The notes: a model not told the origin generated them from the letters alone. A stretch of 64,000 nt of DNA from Micromonospora sp. MW-13 (GCF_003434305.1 NZ_QKKX01000058.1:1-64000); one strand, 5' to 3'. Shown: positions 17,915-26,621, counted from the stretch's first letter. Made by a program: numbers and translations.

Positions 17915-18838
17915 ATGCCGGAGCAGACCGAGGTACGGCTTGCCGACGACGTGCGGCTGCACGTCGAGGTGTCCGGGCCGGCGGACGCCGAGGTCACCGC
18001 GATCCTGCTGCACGGCTGGACGCTGGACGGGCGGAGTTGGCACCGGCAGCTCGCCGGGATCCACGAACGGTTCGGCGGCCGGATCCGGGTGGTGACCTAC
18101 GACGCCCGGGGGCACGGCCGGTCGAGCTGCATGGCGCTGCGCACCGCCACCCTGGCCCAGCTCGGCGACGACCTGGTCGCCGTGCTCGACGCCGTCGCCC
18201 CGACCGGGCCGGTGGTGCTGGTCGGGCACTCGATGGGCGGCATGACGATCATGGAGTACGCGCACCGCCACCCCGGGCACTTCGCCGCCCGCACGGCCGG
18301 GCTGGTCTTCGTCTCGACCACGGCCGAGGGGCACACCCACACCGTCTACGGCCTCGGCCCGCGCGTCGCCCGGCTGATCCGGCTGGCTGAGACCACCGGG
18401 GCCGGGGTGCTGGCCCGGTGCGGCGCGTGGCGGCCGCCCGGGGCGCTGCTGCGGGCCCTGCGGCCCAGCATCCGCTGGATGCTTTTCGGCGACCGCTGCG
18501 AGCCCACCGACATCCGGCTGGTCACCTCGGCGGTGGCCCGCGCCTCGCTGCGCTCGATCGGCGGCTTCCGGGCCTCGATCGGGACGCAGCACCGGCTGGA
18601 CACTCTCGCCGCGCTGGCCCACCTCCCGGCGGCGGCGCTGGTCGGCGACCGGGACCGGCTCACCCCGCCGCCGTGCGCCGAGTCGATCGCCGCGGCGCTG
18701 CCGGCGACGGAGCTGACCGTCTGCCCGGGTGCCGGGCACATGCTGATGATGGAGCGGCCGGACCAGGTGAACGCGGCCGTGACCGGCGTGCTGCACCGGG
18801 TCCTGGCGGACGCCCCGCACGCCGTCTCCCCGGCCTGA
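17915..18838 (+). CDS. Alpha/beta hydrolase
   Basis: A 307-aa soluble hydrolase without signal peptide. The oxyanion block is LLHGWTLDG near residue 33, the nucleophile elbow GHSMGG near 104, an acid aspartate in LVGDRDRLTPP and the catalytic histidine in GAGHMLMMERP. The residues between the elbow and the acid form a cap domain. The family covers esterases, lipases and haloperoxidase-like enzymes; substrate not determinable. The ATG has GGGGGAGG upstream. Confidence 0.9.
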   Translation: MPEQTEVRLADDVRLHVEVSGPADAEVTAILLHGWTLDGRSWHRQLAGIHERFGGRIRVVTYDARGHGRSSCMALRTATLAQLGDDLVAVLDAVAPTGPVVLVGHSMGGMTIMEYAHRHPGHFAARTAGLVFVSTTAEGHTHTVYGLGPRVARLIRLAETTGAGVLARCGAWRPPGALLRALRPSIRWMLFGDRCEPTDIRLVTSAVARASLRSIGGFRASIGTQHRLDTLAALAHLPAAALVGDRDRLTPPPCAESIAAALPATELTVCPGAGHMLMMERPDQVNAAVTGVLHRVLADAPHAVSPA

Positions 18839-19041
18839 CCGGGGCGCGCGGCGTCGAACGCGGCCACACCGATGTCGCCCCTCGACGCGGGGGCTGACCG
18901 GCGGTCCGGGACGTGGGCTGGATCGCGGTGGCGGCATGGCCCCGCGTCCCGGTCGGCCGGTGGCCGTACCCTCTCCGGTTAGCCCGGCGCGCGGCCCGCG
19001 CCCCGGCGCGGCCGTCCGCCGCCGTCTGCGAGGAGCTGTGC

Positions 19042-21159
19042 GTGACCGACCGGACCACCCTGGAGCAGGAGATCGCCGTCGAGCAGCGGCATCTCGACCG
19101 GGTGTACGCCCGCCTCGCCGAACTGCGCCGCTCGGCCGCCCAGGCCGAGAAGGACGGCTACCGGCTGGCCCGGGTGGGCAACTTCGGCGCGTTGGTCGAG
19201 CGGGACGCGATGGTCTTCCACGCCGCCCAGCGCCGGCACCTGCTCGACGCCGAGCACGAGGGGCTGGTCTTCGGCCGGCTGGACCTGCTCGACCGGCAGG
19301 TGCTGCACGTCGGCCGGCTCGGGGTGCGCGGCGAGGACGCCGAGACCATGGTGGTGGACTGGCGGGCCCCGGCCGCCGCCGCGTTCTACCAGGCCACCCC
19401 GGCGCAGCCGCTGGGCGTGGTGCGCCGGCGCACCATCGGGTCCTCGCGCGAGCGGGTGACCCGGATCGAGGACGACCTGCTGGACCCGGCGGCGGCCCCG
19501 CCGGAGATGGCGGTGGTGGGCGACGGGGCGCTGCTGGCCACCCTGTCCCGGGCCACCGGCCGGGGCATGCGGGACATCGTCGCCACCATCCAGCGGGAGC
19601 AGGACGAGGCGATCCGCTCCCCCGGCTCCGGGGTGACGATCGTCGCCGGCGGCCCGGGGACGGGCAAGACGGCGGTCGCCCTGCACCGGGCGGCGTACCT
19701 GCTCTACTCCGACCGCAGCCGGTACGCCGGCGGCGGCATCCTGGTGGTCGGCCCGTCGGCGGTGTTCGTGGAGTACATCGCCTCGGTGCTGCCGTCGCTG
19801 GGCGAGGAGACCGCGACGCTGCACTCGCTCGGCTCGCTGTTCCCGGGGATGAGCGCGACCCGCACCGACCCGCCCGACGTGGCGGCGGTGAAGGGGTCGC
19901 TGCGGATGCGGCGGGTGCTGGAGCGCGCGGCCCGGGACGCGGTCCCGGGCGGGCCGGGCGAGCTGCGCCTGCTCTACCGGGGCGCACTGCTCCGGCTGGA
20001 CCGCCGGGAGCTGGACGGCATCCGGGACCGGGCGCTGCCCCGGGGGGCCCGCCGCAACGAGGTGCGCCGGGCCGGCTTCGACGGGGTGTTCGCCGCGCTG
20101 TGGGCGCAGGCCCGGCGGCTGAACCTCGGGCGGCTGCCGGAACAGCGCGCGTTCGAGGACGAGATCGCCGAGCGGCCCGAGTTCCGCGAGTTCCTCAAGG
20201 CGTGGTGGCCCCGGCTGCACCCCCGGCACGTACTGGGCTGGCTGGCCCGCCCGGACCGGCTGCACCGCTATGCCGGGGGGATCCTGTCCCGGTCGGAGAT
20301 CGGTTTGCTCGCCGAGGCGTACCGGACGCTGGACGCCGAAGGGCTGACGATCGCCGACATCGCCCTGCTGGACGAGCTGGACGCGCTGCTGGGCAAGCCG
20401 GTGCGGCCGAGGAAGCCGAAGCGGGACCCGTTCCAGCTCGCCGGGGGCGTGCGCGAGCTGAGCACGCACGCCGACCGGCAGCGGGCGGCCCGGGAGGCGG
20501 CCCGGCAGCGCCCCGAGGACTACCGCGAGTACGCGCACGTGGTGGTCGACGAGGCGCAGGACGTCTCGCCGATGCAGTGGCGGATGATCGGCCGGCGCGG
20601 CCGGCTGGCGTCCTGGACGGTGGTGGGCGACCCGGCGCAGACCGCGTGGACCGGCCAGGAGGAGGAGCTGACCCGGGCCCGGGACCAGGCGCTGGGCCGG
20701 CGGCGCCGGCACCAGTTCGAGCTGACCACCAACTACCGCAACTCGGCGGAGATCTTCGCGGTGGCGGCGGCGGAGATCCGCCGGCTCTACCCGGACCTCG
20801 CGCTGCCCAGGGCGGTGCGGTCCACCGGCGTGCAGCCGGTCGCGCTGACCGTGCCGCCGGCCGAGCTGGAACGGGCCACCGTCGCGGCGGTCGCCGCGCT
20901 GCTCGGCGAGGTGGCGGGGACGGTCGGGGTGATCACGCCGGTGCCGCGCCGCGACGAGGTCGCCGGCTGGCTCGCCGGCCTGGCCGCGCCGCGCCTCCAG
21001 GTGGTGACCAGCCTCCAGGCCAAGGGCATGGAGTACGACGGGGTCGCGCTGGTCGCCCCGGCCGAGATCCGGGCCGACCCGGGCTCCGGCGTGCGGACGC
21101 TGTACGTGGCGCTGTCCCGGGCCACCCAGCGGCTGACCACGATCGACCCGACCGGCTGA
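19042..21159 (+). CDS. HelD/HelR-like RNA polymerase-associated UvrD-type helicase
   Basis: A 705-aa superfamily 1 ATPase. The N-terminus (TLEQEIAVEQRHLDRVYARL) is a charged predicted coiled coil, as in HelD proteins, where it reaches into RNA polymerase. Walker A GGPGTGKTAVALHRAAYLLY near 211-230 is the HelD-type version; Walker B is VVVDEAQDVSPMQW, with a GDPAQ motif and the C-terminal TLYVALSRATQRL. HelD-class proteins strip stalled RNA polymerase from DNA, and actinobacterial HelR members can displace rifampicin. No rifampicin-associated palindrome is seen in the 203 bases upstream. The GTG at 19042 has AGGAG six bases upstream. Confidence 0.88.
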   Translation: MTDRTTLEQEIAVEQRHLDRVYARLAELRRSAAQAEKDGYRLARVGNFGALVERDAMVFHAAQRRHLLDAEHEGLVFGRLDLLDRQVLHVGRLGVRGEDAETMVVDWRAPAAAAFYQATPAQPLGVVRRRTIGSSRERVTRIEDDLLDPAAAPPEMAVVGDGALLATLSRATGRGMRDIVATIQREQDEAIRSPGSGVTIVAGGPGTGKTAVALHRAAYLLYSDRSRYAGGGILVVGPSAVFVEYIASVLPSLGEETATLHSLGSLFPGMSATRTDPPDVAAVKGSLRMRRVLERAARDAVPGGPGELRLLYRGALLRLDRRELDGIRDRALPRGARRNEVRRAGFDGVFAALWAQARRLNLGRLPEQRAFEDEIAERPEFREFLKAWWPRLHPRHVLGWLARPDRLHRYAGGILSRSEIGLLAEAYRTLDAEGLTIADIALLDELDALLGKPVRPRKPKRDPFQLAGGVRELSTHADRQRAAREAARQRPEDYREYAHVVVDEAQDVSPMQWRMIGRRGRLASWTVVGDPAQTAWTGQEEELTRARDQALGRRRRHQFELTTNYRNSAEIFAVAAAEIRRLYPDLALPRAVRSTGVQPVALTVPPAELERATVAAVAALLGEVAGTVGVITPVPRRDEVAGWLAGLAAPRLQVVTSLQAKGMEYDGVALVAPAEIRADPGSGVRTLYVALSRATQRLTTIDPTG

Positions 21160-21179
21160 CCGGCCGGCGTCCCGGCACC

Positions 21180-21195
21180 GGTCGGACGTCCGACC
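21180..21195. promoter_or_regulatory. 16-bp perfect palindrome upstream of the CDF gene
   Basis: GGTCGGACGTCCGACC is self-complementary with no loop and ends five bases before the proposed -35 of the metal-exporter promoter. It resembles an operator more than a terminator. Confidence 0.45.
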
Positions 21196-21200
21196 TTCAC

Positions 21201-21229
21201 TTGCATACATAGCGATGTGAGCATACATT
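21201..21229 (+). promoter_or_regulatory. Putative promoter with embedded direct repeat, CDF exporter
   Basis: TTGCAT (21201-21206), 17-base spacer, TACATT (21224-21229). An 8-bp direct repeat GCATACAT (21203-21210 and 21221-21228) overlaps both elements, 18 bases apart. The predicted start point near 21236 rules out the upstream GTG at 21217 and supports the start at 21265. Confidence 0.5.
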
Positions 21230-21264
21230 GGGCCGGGTCGGGATCGGGGACGGAGGGTGTTGGC

Positions 21265-22179
21265 GTGGGCGCAGGTCATGACCACCACGGCGCGGTGGCG
21301 AACGCCGCGGACCGCCACTCGGGGCGGCTCTGGGCGGCCTTCGCGCTGCTCACCGCGCTGATGATCGTCGAAGCGGTGGCCGCGTTCGGCACCGGCTCGC
21401 TGGCGCTGCTCTCCGACGCCGGGCACATGTTCACCGACGTGCTCGGCATCGGCATGGCACTGGCCGCGATCACCGCCACCCGGCGGGCCACCGCCGCCCC
21501 CCAGCGCACCTTCGGGCTCTACCGGCTGGAGGTGCTCGCCGCGCTCGGCAACGCCGTCCTGCTCAGCGGCGTCGCGGTCTACGTCCTCGTCGAGGCGGTC
21601 CGCCGGTTCGGCGACCCGCCCGAGGTGACCACCGGCCCGATGCTCGTGGTGGCGACGCTGGGCCTGCTCGCCAACGTGGTCGCGTTCGCGCTGCTGCGCA
21701 GCGGGGCGAAGGAGAGCATCAACCTGCGCGGGGCGTACCTGGAGGTGCTGGGCGACCTGCTCGGGTCGGTCGGCGTGATCAGCGCCGCGGCGCTGATCGC
21801 CGTCACCGACTGGTGGTGGGCGGACCCGCTGGTGGCCGTCGCGATCGGCGTGTTCATCCTGCCCCGCACCTGGCGGCTCGGGCGGGCCGCGGTGCGCATC
21901 CTGGTGCAGGCCGCGCCGGAGCACCTCCAGGTGACCGCGGTACACGACCGGCTGGCGGCGGTGCCCGGCGTGGTCGAGGTGCACGACCTGCACGTCTGGA
22001 CGCTGACCTCCGGCATGGAGGTCGCCTCGGCCCACCTGACCATGGCACCGGACGCCGAGGTGGGCGCGGTGCTGACCGCGGCCCGCACCGCCCTGCACGA
22101 GGACTTCCACATCGAGCACGCCACGTTGCAGGTGGAGCCCGAGGCGTCGGCGGGCCCCTGCGGGCCGACCGGCTGGTGA
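21265..22179 (+). CDS. Cation diffusion facilitator (CzcD/ZitB-like metal exporter)
   Basis: A 304-aa membrane protein with a short His-containing N-terminus (GHDHHG), six predicted membrane segments and a C-terminal cytoplasmic metal-binding domain. LLSDAGHMFTD in segment 2 gives the HxxxD site and AYLEVLGDLLGS in segment 5 the second acidic pair, as in CzcD-type exporters. The cytoplasmic domain contains VEVHDLHVWTLTSGM and the terminal IEHATLQVE. It would expel zinc, cobalt or cadmium in exchange for protons. The GTG at 21265 has GGAGG eight bases upstream and lies after the proposed transcription start; a GTG at 21217 would add 16 Gly/Ser-rich residues. Confidence 0.92.
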   Translation: MGAGHDHHGAVANAADRHSGRLWAAFALLTALMIVEAVAAFGTGSLALLSDAGHMFTDVLGIGMALAAITATRRATAAPQRTFGLYRLEVLAALGNAVLLSGVAVYVLVEAVRRFGDPPEVTTGPMLVVATLGLLANVVAFALLRSGAKESINLRGAYLEVLGDLLGSVGVISAAALIAVTDWWWADPLVAVAIGVFILPRTWRLGRAAVRILVQAAPEHLQVTAVHDRLAAVPGVVEVHDLHVWTLTSGMEVASAHLTMAPDAEVGAVLTAARTALHEDFHIEHATLQVEPEASAGPCGPTGW

Positions 22180-22340
22180 TACCCACACCCATCAATCAGG
22201 TGGTGTATTGTGCCTGTATGCCGGTTTTGGAAGCATTGGTCTGCGCACCGTCCGTCACGAACGCAGCGCGAGCCCCATCCGCACCGGTAGGCTCTGATCC
22301 GGTCTCCGCCGGGCGGCGCCCTCCGGCGCCTGCGGTGGCC

Positions 22341-22448
22341 GCCGCCTAATCGCCTCCTGGCGAGCCGGGGAACCATGTTCGTGGGGTGCATCCGCCTGAG
22401 CGGTAGGGATCTTCCGTCCCGAACCCGTCAGCTAACCCGGTCGGCGGC
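22341..22448 (+). promoter_or_regulatory. c-di-AMP riboswitch (ydaO/yuaA type)
   Basis: The conserved core of this riboswitch is readable: CGAGCCGGGGAACCA, then GGGGTGCATCC, AGGGATC, CCCGAACCCGTCAGCTAACC and a closing GGCGGC that pairs with GCCGCC at 22341-22346. It lies 17 bases before the start codon of a secreted cell-wall hydrolase, the usual actinobacterial target. High c-di-AMP is known to switch such genes off. The preceding 22180-22340 presumably holds the promoter and leader start; no clear -35/-10 pair was identified. Confidence 0.93.
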
Positions 22449-22465
22449 TGACGGAAGGACTGCGT

Positions 22466-23542
22466 ATGCCAGTAGTGGCACCTGAACGAAGGACCGCCGC
22501 CCGGATGGCGGCGATGCTGGTGCTGACGCTCGCCGTCGGCCTCGGGCTCGGGCCGGTGGCCCCGGCCGGTGGGGCCCCGCCCACCGGCCTGCGCGCCGCC
22601 GCGCCCGGCCAGGACGAGGAGGGCGGCACGCCGGCCCTGCGCGCCCAGCTCGAAGCGGCCAGCAAGGGCTACCTGGACGCCAAGAGCGCCCTGGCCCGCT
22701 CGGTCAAGCGGCAGCAGCAGCTCGGCGGCCAGCTCAAGACGGTCGAGGCGGAGCTGATCGTGCGCGGCGCCAAGGTCGACGAGATCGCCGGGGTGGCGTA
22801 CAAGTCGGGCCGGCTCAGCCCGGTGTCCGCGCTGCTCAACAGCACCAGCCCGGCTGGCTTCCTGGACCGGGTGGCCGCGCTGGACGCGGTCGCCACCAAC
22901 GAGGACCGGGCGCTGCGCGACCTGCTGGAGAGCCGGGACCAGGCCACCCGGACCCGGCTGGCCCTCGACGGGGAGATCCGCGAGCAGCGCAAACAGGTCA
23001 CGGTGATGGCCAAGCGCAAGGCACAGGCCGAGCAGGCCCTGACCGTGGCCAACGAGAAGGCCAGCGCCAGCGCCAGCGGCGGCGGGGCCAACCGGGGCAC
23101 CTCCAGCGCGAACGCCACCCCCGCGAAGCGCAACCCCGACGGGTCCTGGCCGTCGGAGTCGTGCAGCGTGAACGACCCGACCCCGGCCAACGGCTGCATC
23201 ACCCCGCGAACGCTGCACGCGCTCCAGCAGGCCAAGTCGGCCGGCTTCACCCGGTACGTCTCCTGCTACCGGCCCAGCGGCTCCGGGGAGCATCCCAAGG
23301 GGCGGGCCTGCGACTTCGCCGCCCAGAAGGGCGGCTTCGGCGGGGTGGCCTCCGGCGGGGACCGCACCTACGGCAACAACCTGGCGGCGTACTTCATCCG
23401 CAACGCGGACAACCTCGCCGTGCTGTACGTGATCTGGTTCAAGCAGATCTGGCTGCCCAGCAGCGGCTGGAAGGCGTACAGCGGGGGCAACGGGGACCCG
23501 TCCAGCGACCACACCAACCACGTGCACCTGTCGGTGTACTGA
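22466..23542 (+). CDS. Secreted coiled-coil peptidase, M15/VanY-like catalytic end
   Basis: A 358-aa exported protein. A signal segment (AAMLVLTLAVGLGLGPV) is followed by a predicted coiled coil (about residues 50-200) like those of PcsB- and RipA-type wall hydrolases, a Ser/Ala/Gly linker, and a C-terminal domain of about 130 residues. The latter has HPKGRACDF and HTNHVHLSV, spaced like the zinc ligands of M15 D,D-peptidases and related VanY-like domains. It probably trims peptidoglycan during growth or spore outgrowth. The ATG has GGAAGGA upstream. Control by the c-di-AMP riboswitch immediately before it links expression to turgor or wall stress. Confidence 0.85.
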   Translation: MPVVAPERRTAARMAAMLVLTLAVGLGLGPVAPAGGAPPTGLRAAAPGQDEEGGTPALRAQLEAASKGYLDAKSALARSVKRQQQLGGQLKTVEAELIVRGAKVDEIAGVAYKSGRLSPVSALLNSTSPAGFLDRVAALDAVATNEDRALRDLLESRDQATRTRLALDGEIREQRKQVTVMAKRKAQAEQALTVANEKASASASGGGANRGTSSANATPAKRNPDGSWPSESCSVNDPTPANGCITPRTLHALQQAKSAGFTRYVSCYRPSGSGEHPKGRACDFAAQKGGFGGVASGGDRTYGNNLAAYFIRNADNLAVLYVIWFKQIWLPSSGWKAYSGGNGDPSSDHTNHVHLSVY

Positions 23543-23546
23543 CCGC

Positions 23547-23584
23547 GCGTCCGGTGGTCCGCCGCCCGGCGGGCCACCGGACGC
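23547..23584. terminator. Bidirectional terminator / cruciform
   Basis: GCGTCCGGTGG (23547-23557) pairs with CCACCGGACGC (23574-23584), and the loop can itself fold (CCGCC/GGCGG). It separates convergent genes. Confidence 0.8.
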
Positions 23585-23624
23585 CACGTCACTGGGCGCA
23601 CCCGGTCGTCGCCGGCCGCGCCGC

Positions 23625-24113
23625 TCAGGTCGGCTGAGCCGGGCCGTCCCCGGCACGGTCCAGCACCTCGCCCAGCCTCCGGGCCAGCCCGAGGTGCGCC
23701 GATCGGGCCTGCTGGAAGGCGTACCGGAACAGCAGCGCCGGGGCGGCGAGGGTGATCTCCACGTCGATCCGGACCACCCCGCCCGGCTCGTCGCGAAGCC
23801 GGGTGCGGTTGCGCACGATGGTCGCCGGCCGCTGCCGGGCCACCGTGACGACCTCGTCGTCGGTGACGACCAGCACGTCCGCCTGGTACGTCACGGGGAA
23901 GCGCAGCGGCCCGGCGGCGAGCCGGTCGGTGATGGCGTAACTGGCCCGGGCGCCCGGCCGGGGCGGCAGCCGGCGTACCCGCGTGATCAGCGGATGCAGC
24001 TCGCCCTGCCGGGCCGGGTCGCCCAGCAGCGCCACCGCCTCGGCCCGGGGGCAGCGGGCCTGGACCGAGTACTGGAAGCTGTCTCGCCGGAGCACGCCCC
24101 GATCGTCCCCCAC
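23625..24113 (-). CDS. SRPBCC (START/cyclase fold) family protein
   Basis: A protein of about 162 aa with the layout of SRPBCC lipid-binding domains: SFQYSVQARCPRAEAVALL at the start, a central beta sheet (YQADVLVVTDDEVVTVARQR, VVRIDVEITLAAPALL) and a long C-terminal helix (AFQQARSAHLGLARRLGEVL). Such proteins bind hydrophobic ligands or act as cyclases; nothing here fixes a substrate. The start is uncertain: GTG at 24113 has GGGAG four bases upstream, GTG at 24095 and ATG at 24149 are alternatives. Confidence 0.75.
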   Translation of the reverse strand: MGDDRGVLRRDSFQYSVQARCPRAEAVALLGDPARQGELHPLITRVRRLPPRPGARASYAITDRLAAGPLRFPVTYQADVLVVTDDEVVTVARQRPATIVRNRTRLRDEPGGVVRIDVEITLAAPALLFRYAFQQARSAHLGLARRLGEVLDRAGDGPAQPT

Positions 24114-24191
24114 CCGGCTCCCGGAGGGAAGGACCACTGCCCGGCCCACGTCGAACCCGGCAGGGGTCGGCGAGGACCGGGTGGGCGGCCG

Positions 24192-24554
24192 TCAGGCGCC
24201 CGGCAGCACCTCGGGGGTGGCGGTGCCGGCGTAGTAGGGCTCCGGTGCACCGAACAGACCGAGCAGCCCGGTCACCCAGAGCTGGCGGTGCACGAACCGG
24301 CTCGGCTCGGTGACGACCAGCTTCACGCCGCTGACCTCAGCGGTCTGGAAGCCGGCCACCATCGCGCTGATGCCGACGGAGTCGATGAAGGTGACGAGAC
24401 GCATGTTGAGCTCGACGCGGGCGGGACGCCCCTTGGCGAGCACCTCTGCGATGGCTTCGCGCACCTCGTACGCGGTGTCGACGTCGATCTCACCGCGCGG
24501 GGCGATCTCGATGACACCACCCGGCAGAACCGACTTCACGATCGACAGGCTCAC
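24192..24554 (-). CDS. STAS-domain anti-sigma factor antagonist
   Basis: A 120-aa single-domain STAS protein of the SpoIIAA/RsbV class. The conserved DSVGIS block, whose serine is the phosphorylation site, lies at about residues 57-62; the N-terminal strand IEIAPRGEIDVDTA is typical. Unphosphorylated, these bind an anti-sigma kinase and free its sigma factor. No kinase or sigma gene is adjacent, so it works with partners elsewhere. The GTG has GGAGG seven bases upstream. Confidence 0.88.
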   Translation of the reverse strand: MSLSIVKSVLPGGVIEIAPRGEIDVDTAYEVREAIAEVLAKGRPARVELNMRLVTFIDSVGISAMVAGFQTAEVSGVKLVVTEPSRFVHRQLWVTGLLGLFGAPEPYYAGTATPEVLPGA

Positions 24555-24907
24555 GCGAGCACCTCCACTCGCCCGTTCACGGGCGCCTCATCAGTACGCG
24601 GGCCGCGACCGAGAGTATTCCTCCGACGGCCTCGGTCGCCACCCCTCGGGATGAGCAATTCATGGATAAGGGCGCAGCGAGCCCGCCCTTATCCGGACTT
24701 TTCAGATCCTGTTCTACAAACGATCGGCCTGGGGCCGATGTCGCCGACCCAGGGTAACGGTGACCCCCGACCTTCGCGCGCACATTGTGCGCCGGGCGCG
24801 CCCAGCCCCGGGAGCGGGTGAGAGACGTCACCCCGGCGACCCCCCGCCGTTGCCCGCCCCGCCTACGATCGGCGGCGTCCGTCACCCGTACCACGGAAGG
24901 ACCGCTC
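24555..24907. other. Intergenic region, 353 bp, with orphan hairpin
   Basis: Divergent region between the STAS gene and a poly-Asp microprotein. It contains the hairpin at 24664-24699 and a stretch around 24650-24730 that is visibly less GC-rich, likely promoter DNA. No convincing ORF beyond the microprotein that follows. Confidence 0.4.
24664..24699 (+). terminator. Terminator-like hairpin with no upstream gene
   Basis: GGATAAGGGC and GCCCTTATCC form a perfect 10-bp stem around 11 bases, followed on the plus strand by GGACTTTTC. It looks like an intrinsic terminator for a plus-strand transcript, yet no plus-strand gene precedes it. On the minus strand it would sit in the leader of the STAS gene. 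Confidence 0.5.
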
Positions 24908-25054
<147 letters not shown>

Positions 25055-25211
25055 CCATCGCCGCCGGGTTTGCGGCCGGGCCCGGCCGCGGCACTGCCCC
25101 CCGGGTGGGCGGACCGCCAGACCACGCCGGTGGGCGGGGCTGCCCGAGCCCTGCCCCAGCCGAGAGTCCGAAGTAGCCGCAAGCTTCGGCACCCCCGAGG
25201 AGGTAAGCACG

Positions 25212-25610
25212 ATGTTCGGAACCGAGCTGCTGGAACGCCGCAGCAAGCCCGAGCGGATCGCGGACCAGGCGTGGCAGCACCTGGTCTCCGCCGTCAGCTC
25301 CGCCGGGGACAGCGTCCGGGACACCGCCCGGTCGGCCCGCCGCAGCGGTTCGGGCCTCGCCGACGACGCCGGTGACCTGGTCGGCTCCGCCGCCGAGGAG
25401 GCCCGCCGCCGGGCGGTGCTGGCCTTCGACTCGCTCGCCGGCCGCCGCCCGGCCCTGCCGTGGGCGCTGCTGATCGGCGCCGCGCTGGTCGGCGCGGCGG
25501 TCGGCTGGGCCGCCGGGTCGGCCGCGCGGGCCGCCGGCGGCCGGGACGCCGACGACATCGAGTTCGTCGACGTCGACCGGCCCGACTCCCCCGTCGGCCT
25601 CGACGGCTGA
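25212..25610 (+). CDS. Small single-pass membrane protein of unknown function
   Basis: A 132-aa protein with an amphipathic, Ala/Arg-rich helical first half (about residues 10-75), one membrane segment (WALLIGAALVGAAVGWAAG, about 80-98) and an acidic tail (DADDIEFVDVDRPD). The layout recalls small stress-associated membrane proteins often found beside BON-domain genes. Function not assignable. The ATG has GAGGAGG upstream. Confidence 0.8.
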   Translation: MFGTELLERRSKPERIADQAWQHLVSAVSSAGDSVRDTARSARRSGSGLADDAGDLVGSAAEEARRRAVLAFDSLAGRRPALPWALLIGAALVGAAVGWAAGSAARAAGGRDADDIEFVDVDRPDSPVGLDG

Positions 25611-25926
25611 CCCGCCCGGCCCCCGAGGCACGCGGCGCGGCGGGACACCGCCGCGCCGCCGGGCCGCCGGGCCGAGCCGCACGGACCCCGGAAACCGGAA
25701 CCGGGCCGGCCCCCGGGTGGGTGCCGGCCCGTGACCTCTCCCCGGGGCGAGCTCGGAAGCGCTCCCAACCAACTCGCCGGGCCGCCACCAGCCCGGGACA
25801 GCCGGGCGCGGGAGCCCCTCACCCGACCGGGGTGGGCCCGGTTCACCCGCCTCGGCGGCAGGATCGGCCCTGGCGGGCGTACGCGCCGCCGCCGACCGAC
25901 CGTCGACACCCCGGGAGGATGCAGCG
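25611..25926. other. Intergenic region, 316 bp
   Basis: A terminator hairpin at 25632-25659 closes the upstream gene. The remainder is proline-codon-like GC-rich DNA with no convincing gene and must include the leader of the BON-domain gene, whose GGGAGG site is at its right end. Confidence 0.4.
25632..25659 (+). terminator. Terminator hairpin
   Basis: Perfect 12-bp stem (25632-25643 with 25648-25659) and a GACA loop, 22 bases past the stop of the small membrane protein gene. Confidence 0.75.
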
Positions 25927-26604
25927 ATGGCCACCGCGACGACCACCCGTACCGACCAGGACATCCAGTCCGACGTGCTGGACGAGCTGACCTGGGAGCC
26001 GCGGGTCCAGCCGCACGAGATCGGCGTGACCGTCACCGCGGGTGTGGTCACCCTGACCGGCTGGGTGGACAGCTACGCGAAGAAGTGGGTGGCCGAACGC
26101 GCCGCCCACCGGGTCGCCCGGGTCCGGGCGGTCGCCAACGACCTCACCGTGCGGCTGCCCGGCTCGGCCGAGCGCACCGACGCCGAGCTGGCCACCGCCG
26201 TGGGGCGGGCGCTGGAATGGGACGCCTTCGTGCCGGTCGAGCAACTGGAGGTGACCGTCGCCGACGGGTGGGTCACCCTGCACGGCGAGGTGGAGTGGGA
26301 GTACCAGCGCCGGGCCGTGGAACGCGTCGTCGGCCGGCTGACCGGCGTACGCGGGCTGAGCAACGGGGTCACCGTGCGGCCGACGGTCCGGCCGGACACC
26401 GACAACCTCGCCGACCGGATCGTCGACGCGCTGGCCCGCGCCGCGGCGGTCGACGGCGAGCAGGTGACCGTGCGGGTGCGCGGCGACGCCGTGCTGCTGG
26501 AGGGCACGGTGCACTCGGTGCCGGAACGCGAGGCGGTGGAGCGGACGGTCTGGTCCGCGCCCGGCGTCCACGAGGTGCACAACCACCTCACGGTCCTGCG
26601 CTGA
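25927..26604 (+). CDS. Triple BON-domain protein
   Basis: A 225-aa protein made of three consecutive BON repeats (about residues 10-75, 85-150 and 158-225). Each has the pattern of a strand with VTVxxGxVTLxGxV, seen as VTVTAGVVTLTGWV, VTVADGWVTLHGEV and VTVRVRGDAVLLEGTV. BON domains bind phospholipid or other hydrophobic surfaces and are frequent in osmotic-stress proteins. There is no signal peptide, so it is cytoplasmic or peripherally membrane-bound. The ATG has GGGAGG eight bases upstream. Confidence 0.9.
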   Translation: MATATTTRTDQDIQSDVLDELTWEPRVQPHEIGVTVTAGVVTLTGWVDSYAKKWVAERAAHRVARVRAVANDLTVRLPGSAERTDAELATAVGRALEWDAFVPVEQLEVTVADGWVTLHGEVEWEYQRRAVERVVGRLTGVRGLSNGVTVRPTVRPDTDNLADRIVDALARAAAVDGEQVTVRVRGDAVLLEGTVHSVPEREAVERTVWSAPGVHEVHNHLTVLR

Positions 26605-26621
26605 CCCGGTGGGAACCACCC

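Noticed and set aside
21217..21264. GTG at 21217 as start of the metal exporter
   Set aside because: It lies inside the proposed promoter, has no ribosome site, and adds only a Gly/Ser-rich stretch; GTG at 21265 has GGAGG.
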